A DNA stretch of 19,238 nt from JBFWVD01 sp050246915 (GCA_050246915.1 JBFWVD010000085.1:1-19238); one strand, 5' to 3'. Shown: positions 1-6,261, counted from the first letter of the stretch. The notes: generated from the sequence alone by a model not told the origin. Numbers and translations: made by a program.

Positions 1-1037
1 GCGGTGAGATGGCGATCGGCCAGGCCCAGCATGTCGAGCACGCGCCGGGTGAGATGGCCGAAGTCGACGTTGGTGTCGGCCATGGTCGCCGATTCGTACC
101 GCCGCTTCATCCCCTCGGCGATGATGGCCATCCGCCAGTGCGAGAACGCCCGGTAGTACTCGATGTCCGCGATGTCCGCCCCCGTCTTGGCCACGTAACG
201 GGCGATCAACTCGTCGTGAGAGGAAAAGCCACCGGCCATCGTCGGGGGTACCTCCATCCACACATGCGGCTCGTCGTCCTCGGGGAGTTGCCAGTTGTTG
301 AGCAGGTACCCGACGTCGGCCAGCACGTCGCCGAGCGTGCACAACTCCCAATCGAGCACCGCCGCCACCGTGCCGTCGTCGGTGAGCATCAAGTTGCCGA
401 GGCGATAGTCGTTGTGCACGATGCCCACCCCCACCTGGCGGGGCGGATCAGTTGCGAGCCGCGTGTGCAGATCGGCCACCAGCGCGACCTCGCGGGTCTT
501 GGTCCGCTCCCACACTCCGATCATGCGATGCAGTTGGCGATCGAGGAACCCCTCACGGCGGGCCAGGTCGCCGAGACCGACCGCATCGATGTCGATCTGG
601 TGCAGGGCCACGAGGACGTCGATGACCTGTTCGCTGGCCCGACGGCGCGCCTCGGCGGTTGTCAATGCGCTCTGGGCAACTCCCGGGTTCGACACGACCG
701 ATCCGTCGACCCAGTCCATGACGTAGAACGGAGCTCCGGTCACCTCGTTGTCGGTGCACAGCCCCACCACTGGCGCAACCGGTACCGATGTGGGCCCGAG
801 CGCCGCCAGGATCTTGTGCTCACGAGCCACGTCGTGCGCACCGGGGGGCAGGTTGCCCAGCGGTGGTCGGCGCAGCACCAGACGACGGCCACCGTCGTCG
901 CGTGCGCCATAGGTGATGTTGGAGTGCCCTCCGCTGATGATCGAGAACTGGATCGGAGCACGCACCTGCTCCACGTTCGCGGTGATCCACGCGGTCACGC
1001 GTTCGACGTCGAGTCCGGGCAATCGGTCAGCGGTCAT
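1..1037 (-). CDS. Phosphotransferase family protein (APH / ACAD10-like kinase fold), 3' end cut by window
   Basis: The frame runs from an ATG at 1037 to the window edge, 345 codons without a stop, so the C-terminus is missing. It has the aminoglycoside-phosphotransferase/choline-kinase fold: an N-lobe glycine loop (ISGGHSNITYG, residues 34-44), a substituted lysine strand (LVLRRPP, about 53-59), the catalytic loop HNDYRLGN (H208, D210, N215) and the metal-binding DWE (D229). Family knowledge: this APH subgroup (COG3173, like the N-terminal kinase domain of ACAD10) usually lies beside acyl-CoA dehydrogenases and is thought to phosphorylate hydroxyacyl substrates. The true substrate here is unknown. 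It starts 10 nt after the stop of the upstream lipocalin-like gene, so the two are probably one operon. No strong ribosome binding site is seen, which suggests coupling to the upstream gene. It is unlikely to be an antibiotic-resistance enzyme. Confidence 0.9.
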   Translation of the reverse strand, partial: MTADRLPGLDVERVTAWITANVEQVRAPIQFSIISGGHSNITYGARDDGGRRLVLRRPPLGNLPPGAHDVAREHKILAALGPTSVPVAPVVGLCTDNEVTGAPFYVMDWVDGSVVSNPGVAQSALTTAEARRRASEQVIDVLVALHQIDIDAVGLGDLARREGFLDRQLHRMIGVWERTKTREVALVADLHTRLATDPPRQVGVGIVHNDYRLGNLMLTDDGTVAAVLDWELCTLGDVLADVGYLLNNWQLPEDDEPHVWMEVPPTMAGGFSSHDELIARYVAKTGADIADIEYYRAFSHWRMAIIAEGMKRRYESATMADTNVDFGHLTRRVLDMLGLADRHLT

Positions 1038-1047
1038 GGCCACCAGC

Positions 1048-2049
1048 TCAGTCGAAAAGTCCGTAAGGCACCCCATCGACCATGAGGTCGTGGTACTCGT
1101 GCGTGCCGACGGCCACTTGCCCGTCGACGATCCAGTTCACCGGGGACTTCACGATGCGCAACAACGCCGGCTTGCCATCCGCGCCTTGTTGCACATGACG
1201 CACCGGCATCCAGCCCGTCGGCGTGCCCGTCGCGGTCCAGCTGCGCTCACCGGAGTGGATGACGAGCTCGATCTTGCGGCACTCGTAGTTGGGCGCCTCG
1301 GCGTAGGTGTTGGTCATCTCGTAGTCGTCGACCACGTGGAACGTGCCGTCCTGCCACACGAACCCGCTACGCGTCTTCTTGGTGGGACCGACGGCCCGGG
1401 TGAGCATGAACCCGAAATCGTCGTTGACAGATGCGATCTGCCAGCGCAGGTAGATCTTGGCGTGCCAGTTGCGCGGCCCCCATGAATGGTCCTTGCCGCC
1501 GCGCCCGTCGACGTTCCACGAGCGATCGCCCACCTTCACGGTGCCGATGGTGTGGGCGAGATGCTGATAGTGGAAGTCGGCCTGGCCGGGCAGGAAGATC
1601 AGATGATGCTGGTCCTGGTCCTGGCCCATGACCGCGTCGAGGCCCGTGGAGAACGCATCGAGATGGATCTCGCAGGGCACCAACGGCGACGTCGTGAACG
1701 CCTCTTTGGGGTTCACGAGCTTCCAGGGATCGGCGATGACGTACATGTCGCCCACGAAGCTCACCTTGTTGTGACGCCACGGTTCGACGATCTCCCATGA
1801 CTGGGGCCCGGGATGCAAGGTGTTGGTGGTCACCGGCTCACGACCGAACTTGAACGCCACCGAACCGTCGGGCAGATAGACGCACGCCGACATCTCGGCG
1901 CGACCCTCGTTGGGTCGCACACCGATGCGGAACCAGCCGCCGACCTTGTTGACCGGATCGTAGAAGTCGACATATCGGCTCTCGTTCCAGTTCGAAGCGG
2001 TGCCGACCTCGTGCATCCCCTCATCGGTGTCGACCAGTCGAATACCCAT
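1048..2049 (-). CDS. Lipocalin-like DUF protein (DUF7064/7065 or AttH/CrtC-like), 333 aa
   Basis: A soluble protein without signal peptide or membrane segment, rich in aromatic beta-strand-like sequence. The clearest motif is GKDHSWGPRNWH at about residues 185-196, resembling the D-H-x-W-G signature of the AttH/hydroxyneurosporene-synthase lipocalin-like fold; related actinobacterial proteins carry DUF7064/DUF7065 labels (family name from memory). Function is not established; binding or hydration of a hydrophobic, possibly steroid or isoprenoid, ligand is a guess. An ATG at 2067 is in frame, but AGGGGAG at 2058-2064 sits 8 nt before the ATG at 2049, so the inner start is preferred. The kinase-fold gene follows 10 nt downstream in the same operon. 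A possible -10 TATGTT lies at 2086-2091. Confidence 0.8.
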   Translation of the reverse strand: MGIRLVDTDEGMHEVGTASNWNESRYVDFYDPVNKVGGWFRIGVRPNEGRAEMSACVYLPDGSVAFKFGREPVTTNTLHPGPQSWEIVEPWRHNKVSFVGDMYVIADPWKLVNPKEAFTTSPLVPCEIHLDAFSTGLDAVMGQDQDQHHLIFLPGQADFHYQHLAHTIGTVKVGDRSWNVDGRGGKDHSWGPRNWHAKIYLRWQIASVNDDFGFMLTRAVGPTKKTRSGFVWQDGTFHVVDDYEMTNTYAEAPNYECRKIELVIHSGERSWTATGTPTGWMPVRHVQQGADGKPALLRIVKSPVNWIVDGQVAVGTHEYHDLMVDGVPYGLFD

Positions 2050-2083
2050 CGCAGCGGCTCCCCTCATCCAACGAACGCCGAGA

Positions 2084-2096
2084 GCAACATAGTTGC
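2084..2096 (-). promoter_or_regulatory. Candidate -10 with overlapping dyad upstream of the lipocalin-like operon
   Basis: GCAAC-ATA-GTTGC is a perfect 5-bp dyad with a 3-nt centre. It overlaps TATGTT (2086-2091 on the minus strand), which fits a TANNNT -10 box. Transcription would begin near 2079, giving a leader of about 30 nt that includes the AGGGGAG ribosome binding site. No good -35 is seen. A short dyad over a -10 can be an operator but may also be chance. Confidence 0.3.
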
Positions 2097-2158
2097 GAGC
2101 TCCGACGGGGCCGCGACCGTGTCCGTTTCACGCTCGCAGCCCCCTGTCGGTCAGACGG

Positions 2159-2635
2159 TCAGCAGCAGTTGGACCGCACTGTGGCCGCCCCTCGTCCGAG
2201 TGACACCGGTTCGGCTGCCGCGTCCACCTCGCCATCAGTGGCGCAACCACCGGGAGCACACGCCATGACCTCAGCGTCGGACAGCACGGTGTAGACCTCC
2301 CACGGCTCGCCATCGGGGGCGTTGACCCACACCTTGTCCTGCACGGCGTAGCAACAGGTCGTCTCGGCCTGCACGTCGGTGGCAAGGCCTTCGGCGGCGA
2401 GGCGCTTCGTCGCCGCGCTCACCTCGTCGGTGGAGAACACCTCGATGCCCAGATGGTTGAGCGAGCCGGGAGCGCCGCCACCTTCGATGAGCACGAGCTT
2501 GAGCGGCGGGTCGACCACGGCGAAGTTGGCGTAGCCCTCGCGGATCTTGGCGGGGCCGGTGCCGAGGAGCTTGGAGTAGAAGTCGATGGCGTTGTCGAGG
2601 TTCTCGACGTTGAGGGCGAGCTGAACTCTGGACAC
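2159..2635 (-). CDS. arsI: ArsI/CadI-family C-As lyase (organoarsenical dioxygenase)
   Basis: A 158-aa vicinal-oxygen-chelate protein. ArsI is a non-heme Fe(II) dioxygenase that cleaves the C-As bond of trivalent methyl- and aromatic arsenicals in the cytosol. Visible hallmarks are the two betaalphabetabetabeta modules, the vicinal cysteine pair in TTCCYA (C94, C95) that binds the arsenical, and the likely metal ligands Q5, H61 and E113. Extra cysteines occur near the C-terminus (C126, C131, C157, C158), common in actinobacterial members, many of which are annotated as cadmium-induced CadI. The start is GTG at 2635, set by AGGAGG at 2641-2646 with 5-nt spacing. It is transcribed divergently from arsR across a 151-bp shared promoter region, so repression by ArsR and release by trivalent arsenicals is likely. 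No efflux pump or arsenate reductase is adjacent. Confidence 0.9.
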   Translation of the reverse strand: MSRVQLALNVENLDNAIDFYSKLLGTGPAKIREGYANFAVVDPPLKLVLIEGGGAPGSLNHLGIEVFSTDEVSAATKRLAAEGLATDVQAETTCCYAVQDKVWVNAPDGEPWEVYTVLSDAEVMACAPGGCATDGEVDAAAEPVSLGRGAATVRSNCC

Positions 2636-2671
2636 GATGCCTCCTGGGCGAGTGGGTGATGTCGACCGTTG

Positions 2672-2728
2672 TTATATTGACGAATGTCGATGCATGCATC
2701 GTGATGGCTGCATCGATGATTGTCAATG
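2672..2728. promoter_or_regulatory. Shared arsI/arsR promoter region with two ArsR-type operators and a 14-bp palindrome
   Basis: Two related imperfect dyads face each other: ATTGACGAATGTCGAT (2677-2692) and ATCGATGATTGTCAAT (2713-2728). The second matches the reverse complement of the first at 12 of 16 positions. Between them CGATGCATGCATCG (2689-2702) is a perfect 14-bp palindrome. On the minus strand TATAAC (2672-2677) is a good -10 for arsI, with a leader of about 30 nt. ArsR-family repressors bind 12-2-12-like dyads over their own promoter, so one or both dyads are probable operators. Assignment of each to arsI or arsR is inferred. Confidence 0.6.
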
Positions 2729-2786
2729 CAAGAACTCGAGGATGCGGATGCTCTGGGACGACCGGCGCTCACCGAGAGGAACGACG

Positions 2787-3125
2787 ATGGCTGCACGCAA
2801 GGTCGAAGCGCTGCGAGTGATGTGCTGTGGTCCGGCGCGTCCCGCACCCCTCGATGCCGACGATGCCTCGGCGCTGGCCCACGGTTTCGCCGCCCTCGGT
2901 GATCCGGTGCGGCTGCAACTGCTCGGACTCATCGCCGGCGGCGACGCTGACGGCGTGTGCGTGTGCGATCTGGTCGAACCGGTCGGGAAGTCGCAACCGA
3001 CCGTCAGCCATCATCTCAAGACGCTGCGCGATGCCGGGCTCATCACCGGGACCCGCCGCGGAACCTGGGTCTACTACCGAATCGTTCCTGAGCAACTGGC
3101 GGCGCTGCGCGACGCGCTCAGATGA
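2787..3125 (+). CDS. arsR: ArsR/SmtB-family metalloregulator
   Basis: A 112-aa winged-helix repressor. The start is ATG at 2787 behind GAGAGGA (2774-2780); upstream in-frame starts would run through the operator region. Residues 30-100 are the winged helix, with recognition-helix sequence KSQPTVSHHLKTLRDAGLI and wing RRGTWVYYRI. Candidate thiol ligands are the CC pair at C13-C14 and C58/C60 in VCVCDL on the alpha-3 region. A paired N-terminal CC plus one alpha-3 cysteine is the As(III) site of the Corynebacterium-type ArsR, so this arrangement suggests trivalent arsenic or methylarsenite sensing rather than the E. coli C-V-C-only design. It is divergent from arsI, its probable target, and probably autoregulated. 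Cd/Pb sensing (CmtR-like) is the main alternative. Confidence 0.9.
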   Translation: MAARKVEALRVMCCGPARPAPLDADDASALAHGFAALGDPVRLQLLGLIAGGDADGVCVCDLVEPVGKSQPTVSHHLKTLRDAGLITGTRRGTWVYYRIVPEQLAALRDALR

Positions 3126-3254
3126 ACGCATCGTCGTGATGCTGCTCGCACGCCCGAGGGTCGCCGAGTTCTCCGACCTCGACGGTCGCGACTGGCCGAT
3201 CATGTGGATGGACCCAACAGCTGCATCGCGCTCCATCGGCACCGTGGCTTCACG

Positions 3255-3308
3255 GTGCCCGGGGCGGGACTTGAACCCGCACGGTGCTCTCACACCCGGG
3301 GGGTTAAG
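3255..3308 (-). repeat. Orphan 3' half of tRNA-Leu (candidate attR/attL core copy)
   Basis: The copy starts at 3255 and matches 5270-5320 of the tRNA-Leu locus with a single mismatch (A at 3292 against G at 5307) over 51 positions, then lacks one T in the anticodon loop and diverges after TTAAG. On the minus strand it carries the end of the anticodon loop, the anticodon 3' strand, the variable arm, the T arm and the 3' acceptor strand. The D arm and 5' acceptor strand are absent, so it cannot fold as a tRNA. It lies 129 bp after arsR; nothing recognisable is seen in 3126-3254. Confidence 0.8.
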
Positions 3309-3558
3309 ACTGCTCGATGGGTGCGAACTGGTGGCCTCCAGTCCACGAACTGCTGCGCAGTCTGGGTGCCGAGTCCACGCAGTCCGACGAGTTCCGCCCT
3401 GTCGTCGGACGTGTTCGCCAGTTCTGTGCACCTGCGGTGCACCCCAACCTCGCCATCTATCGTCAAGTCTCATTGACACAGATGCAACGTCAGGGGAATC
3501 GCGCGACCTGCCGTGACCACCACCGCGGGCGGCGAGGAAGGCCCACGAGTCGGCGTGG
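3309..3558. other. Non-coding, hairpin-rich stretch between the tRNA fragment and the toxin gene
   Basis: No convincing gene on either strand. Inverted repeats cluster here: GAACTGG (3325-3331) with CCAGTTC (3418-3424), extendable by three more pairs with two G-U wobbles on the plus strand; ACTGC-tgc-GCAGT (3349-3361); GTCCGACGA (3382-3390) with TCGTCGGAC (3402-3410); and GTGCACC-tgc-GGTGCAC (3426-3442). Read as plus-strand RNA they nest into an outer stem holding two hairpins and flanked by a third. Possible roles are a structured RNA, integrase arm sites or the transcription end of the toxin gene. GC-rich DNA gives such arms by chance, so the call is weak. Confidence 0.3.
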
Positions 3559-4346
3559 TCAGCGCGTGCCGACAACCTCAGCCAGCAAGGCACGAAGGCG
3601 TGTGCGAAGCCGAGCTGCAGGATCGTCCTGTAGTCGGGCCGTCAGCGCGCCGACCGCCGCCCCGCCGGGCCCGAGTTCTTGTAATACGACCAGGCGGAGA
3701 TCGCGAAGCGCTTGGCTGCCATCGAAATCGGACGGCTCGACATCCTCGGCGGCAGCGATCTCGAGACAACGCCAGAGGTCCTCGGCATCTCGCCACTCGG
3801 TGCGCACTGACCGCACGAGTGCTTTCATCGCCAGTGTTCCGATGGCATCGGGCAGCACCACGGTCGTCTCCAGCCGGGTGCCGTCGGTAAGGAGCAGCTG
3901 AGCGGCAACCTCGACGCCGGGACGGCGCAGCGCTTCGGCAAGACCGGCACCTCGGTCGTCACGACATCACCGACCGTGACCGTGTCGCGAGCACGCGTGC
4001 GATAGGCGGGAACGAGCAGATCGACTGCGGCGACACGGCGTTCGTCGAGTTGGCGTTCCCATCTGTTGCCGAACACCTTGCGGTAGCCAAGGCATTCGAT
4101 GGCCTCGATGAGATCGGGTCGACGGAGCACATGAGGTGGGACACCGAAATCCGCGTCACCGGTTGCCCGCAGCGGGAGGTCGAGTCCGAGTCGCTGACTG
4201 TGCAGCATGACGGCCACTCCGCCGATCAAGCGGTAGTCGCGCTCCGCTCCCGCGGAGGTCATCGCCTGACCTACGTCCGCGATCGCAGTGAACCCACCGT
4301 CCATTGCTGCTGAGACGCTGGCGAGCGTCACCGTTGTCGGGCTCAC
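3559..4346 (-). pseudogene. AbiEii-like nucleotidyltransferase toxin, broken by a 1-nt frameshift
   Basis: Starts at GTG 4346, overlapping the antitoxin stop as GTGA, which indicates translational coupling. The N-terminal part reads GGVAVMLHSQRLG then RATGDADFGV, the G-G ... R-x-T-x-D-x-D core of DUF1814/AbiEii nucleotidyltransferases, followed by AAVDLLVPAY with a likely third acidic residue. Near 3935-3941 the frame is lost; unshifted translation would run on to a stop at 3825 in unrelated sequence. In the -1 frame the protein resumes as a typical AbiEii C-terminal half: VVLPDAIGTLAMKALVR and TEWRDAEDLWRCLEIA, matching the K-x-R ... R/K-D-x-x-D-L helices. With one base restored the product would be about 262 aa, normal for the family. 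The rest is undamaged, so the lesion is recent or a sequence error. AbiEii-type toxins transfer nucleotides to RNA targets such as tRNA. Confidence 0.75.
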
Positions 4347-5029
4347 GAACGACCCGGAATCGCGTGGGCGATGATCGCCGAGCGAAGCCGATCGGCGGCC
4401 TCTCGGCGATCCTCGCCACCGAGATCGAGCAGATCCCACCACTGCTGGGTCGGATCGGTCAATGCAATGCCATCGACCCTCCTCGGCCACGGATCGGACG
4501 GAACGAGCAAAGTCCGATCGCTCGTCCACCGCACGATGACACTCGCATCCGGGGGTCCCTCAGCAGGTACGAACGCAGCATCGGCCAAGTCCAACGACCT
4601 GTTCACGTAGACAACGGCGAGGGTGGGATGCCTCCATGGCACCAAGAGGTCGGGCCCAAGGTCTGCAGAGAAGGCAACATCGGTCTTCGTGGCACCCGCC
4701 ACGCGAGTGATCCGCGTCGCCTGATCCGACAACGGGCGCGTGCTGTACCAGTAGGACTCGACCTCGACGAGCGTCGGTCGAGCACGCCGCTCGTACAGGT
4801 CGAGCAACATTGCCCGCCGGCCTACGTACCCATCGACCGTCGCCCGGACCGCGGCGTGCTCCGCGAGTTGTCTGATGACTTGCGAAGCCCGTGGCTGGCT
4901 CACGCCGACGGCCTCGGCGAGCGCCACTCCCGTGAGCGGATCCTTCGCAGCGATCAATGTCCGAACGATCGCTGCGGTTCCCGCCCCCCATCGCCGGACC
5001 GCGTTCTTGGATGCGATGGGGGTGGCCAC
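4343..5029 (-). CDS. AbiEi-like winged-helix antitoxin/autoregulator, 228 aa
   Basis: Residues near 10-70 form a winged helix (LTGVALAEAVGVSQPRASQV is the HTH core, then a wing at TVDGYVGRR). The C-terminal two-thirds resembles AbiEi antitoxins, including the late motif DPTQQWWDLLDLGGEDRREA, common in actinobacterial type IV antitoxins. In AbiE systems this protein neutralises the nucleotidyltransferase without stable binding and represses its own promoter. Start choice: a TTG at 5065 is in frame but lies in the promoter's inverted repeat. GTG 5029 is preferred because TTGCCA (5060-5065), 17 nt, TACCCT (5037-5042) and 7 nt lead straight to it, giving a leaderless mRNA. The stop overlaps the toxin start by 4 nt. 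A plain HTH regulator of another type IV-like system is the alternative. Confidence 0.7.
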   Translation of the reverse strand: MATPIASKNAVRRWGAGTAAIVRTLIAAKDPLTGVALAEAVGVSQPRASQVIRQLAEHAAVRATVDGYVGRRAMLLDLYERRARPTLVEVESYWYSTRPLSDQATRITRVAGATKTDVAFSADLGPDLLVPWRHPTLAVVYVNRSLDLADAAFVPAEGPPDASVIVRWTSDRTLLVPSDPWPRRVDGIALTDPTQQWWDLLDLGGEDRREAADRLRSAIIAHAIPGRS

Positions 5030-5036
5030 GCCCCCA

Positions 5037-5088
5037 AGGGTATAAGTGTTCCCGCCCGATGGCAAGGAACACTTATATGAACACTTAT
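5037..5088 (-). promoter_or_regulatory. AbiE-like operon promoter with 12-bp inverted repeat and a third half-site
   Basis: Perfect 12-bp arms TATAAGTGTTCC (5041-5052) and GGAACACTTATA (5066-5077) are separated by 13 nt. A third copy, GAACACTTAT, lies at 5079-5088 in direct orientation 12 bp from the second. On the minus strand the -35 TTGCCA (5060-5065) falls between the arms and the -10 TACCCT (5037-5042) touches the left arm, so a protein bound to the arms would block polymerase. AbiEi proteins are known to bind inverted repeats in their own promoter, which makes this the likely autoregulatory operator. Confidence 0.75.
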
Positions 5089-5270
5089 GATCAAGTCAGT
5101 GATGATCGCTGCGCCGATCCCAGTGGTCCGCCCGACCCAGCGACAGCACGTATTCAAAGCTCGACGTAACACCGACTGCCCGGTGAGGTGCGTTACTGAC
5201 TATGCATCCGAACTCAGCAATATCGAGGAAGGGGCCGGCTCGAACTACTTGCTCACAGCGACCCCAGTAG

Positions 5271-5356
5271 TGCCCGGGGCGGGACTTGAACCCGCACGGT
5301 GCTCTCGCACCCGGGGGGTTTAAGCCCCCTGCGCCTGCCGATTACGCCACCCGGGC
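5271..5356 (-). tRNA. tRNA-Leu (anticodon UAA)
   Basis: The 86-nt minus-strand gene folds as a class II tRNA. The acceptor stem is GCCCGGG with CCCGGGC, the D stem GCG/CGC, and the anticodon stem GGGGG/CCCCC with loop CTTAAAC giving anticodon TAA. A long variable arm GGTGC-GAGA-GCACC marks a leucine tRNA, and the T arm is GCGGG-TTCAAGT-CCCGC. The discriminator is A and CCA is not encoded. The 3' end abuts the putative island, and the direct-repeat core (5270-5324) runs from the anticodon loop to the 3' end, so integration would have restored an intact gene. The enoyl-CoA hydratase-family gene ends 64 nt upstream on the same strand. Confidence 0.97.
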
Positions 5357-5420
5357 CAGAGCCATGAGGAGTTCCCGCGGCGGGATGCCTCACGACGAGG
5401 CTCGACGGTAGCGGTCCGCG

Positions 5421-6209
5421 TCACTGACCGGTGAAGCGCGCTGGACGCCTCTGCGCGAACGCGGCAAACCCTTCTGCCGCGTCCTCGGTGGCGAGCAGGT
5501 GGTAGTGCCGTTGGAACTCGAGCTCGATGAAGTCCCGGAAGTCGAGCCGATCGGCGCTCGAGAAGTGGCGCTTCAGCGAGCGCACCGCGGCGGGCGCCTT
5601 CGTGGTGATGACCTCGGCCATCTCGGTCACCTTCTGCGGGAACTCCTCGTCGTCCCACACCCGAGACACCAGACCGATCGACAGTGCCTGCTCGGCGCTG
5701 AACTTCTCATCGAGGAACATCAGTTCCTTGGCTGCCGCGTCGCCCACGATCCGCGGGAGCGTCCACGGCATGCCCATGTCACCGGCCACACCGATACTCA
5801 CGAACGCGCTCCGGAACACCGCTGAGCGAGCCGCCACACGCATATCGCACGCGCATGCGAACCCCAGCCCGGCTCCCGCGCAAGCTCCGTTGACAGCGGC
5901 GATCGTGGGGATCGGCAGCTCCTTGAGGAGCACCGGCACGGTCTCGTCGTAAATAGCAGGGTTGGCGATGGGTTGGACATCGCCCGAAACCGCGACGGAC
6001 ATCACATCGGCGCCTGGGCAGAAGGAACGTCCGATCCCGGTGAGGACCAGCACCCGCACCTCACGATCTCGATACAGCCCGGTGAGTATTTCCTCCATCT
6101 CGTCCATCATCTGCAGCGAGATGCCGTTGAAGGAGTCCGGTCGGTTGAACGCCATGGTCGCTACGCCGTTGTCGCTCACGTCGAAGCGGATGTCGGTGTA
6201 GTCACTCAT
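5421..6209 (-). CDS. Enoyl-CoA hydratase/isomerase family protein (PaaG-like isomerase type)
   Basis: A 262-aa crotonase-fold protein of normal family length. The oxyanion-hole segments are present: RSFCPGADV near residue 60 and NGACAGAGLGFACACD near 110. Both glutamates of true enoyl-CoA hydratases are absent: the first position is G in GAGLGFA and the second is F in FRSAFVSIGV. Instead an aspartate follows in VAGDMGMPWTLPR, the position of the catalytic Asp in PaaG and other delta3-delta2-enoyl-CoA isomerases. An isomerase role in fatty-acid or aromatic-acid breakdown is therefore more likely than hydration; the substrate is unknown. ATG 6209 is used; GGGGG lies about 10 nt upstream as a weak ribosome binding site. 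No beta-oxidation partner is adjacent. Confidence 0.9.
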   Translation of the reverse strand: MSDYTDIRFDVSDNGVATMAFNRPDSFNGISLQMMDEMEEILTGLYRDREVRVLVLTGIGRSFCPGADVMSVAVSGDVQPIANPAIYDETVPVLLKELPIPTIAAVNGACAGAGLGFACACDMRVAARSAVFRSAFVSIGVAGDMGMPWTLPRIVGDAAAKELMFLDEKFSAEQALSIGLVSRVWDDEEFPQKVTEMAEVITTKAPAAVRSLKRHFSSADRLDFRDFIELEFQRHYHLLATEDAAEGFAAFAQRRPARFTGQ

Positions 6210-6261
6210 GCCAGGAACCCCCGTGCGCCGGCGAACGCGGCGAGCTTAGGGATGGAGTGCC

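Larger units (their letters stand above)
3255..5324. mobile_element. Putative tRNA-Leu-bounded 2-kb mini-island carrying an AbiE-like toxin-antitoxin pair
   Basis: A direct repeat of about 50 bp, 2,015 bp apart, bounds this stretch. The right copy is the 3' half of the intact tRNA-Leu gene and the left copy is an orphan fragment with no tRNA 5' half. An intact tRNA at one end and its duplicated 3' end at the other is the classic footprint of site-specific integration into a tRNA gene. The content is an antitoxin-toxin pair on the minus strand plus a non-coding hairpin-rich tail. No integrase, excisionase or transposase is visible, so the unit would be a remnant, or a satellite moved in trans. 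A degenerate tandem tRNA duplication is the alternative. Confidence 0.5.

Noticed and set aside
9..1085. Long plus-strand open frame opposite the kinase-fold gene
   Set aside because: It is rich in His/Val/Arg without any domain pattern, while the minus strand gives a complete kinase motif set. It is a GC-driven antisense shadow.
3255..3308. A second functional tRNA-Leu
   Set aside because: Only the 3' half is present; the sequence beyond the anticodon loop has no 5' anticodon strand, D arm or acceptor strand, and the loop lacks one base.
3309..3558. Remnant of an integrase or transposase gene
   Set aside because: No reading frame on either strand shows tyrosine-recombinase R-H-R-Y boxes or transposase motifs.
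3930..3945. Programmed -1 frameshifting in the toxin gene
   Set aside because: There is no X-XXY-YYZ slippery heptamer at the junction and re-pairing of the P-site codon would be poor. A missing base is simpler.
5030..5065. TTG 5065 as the start of the AbiEi-like protein
   Set aside because: It would translate the promoter and one arm of the inverted repeat. The -35/-10 pair and the 7-nt distance point to GTG 5029.
5087..5323. Plus-strand open frame between the TA promoter and the tRNA
   Set aside because: It begins inside the operator repeats and ends in the antisense of the tRNA gene, and has no recognisable domain or ribosome binding site.
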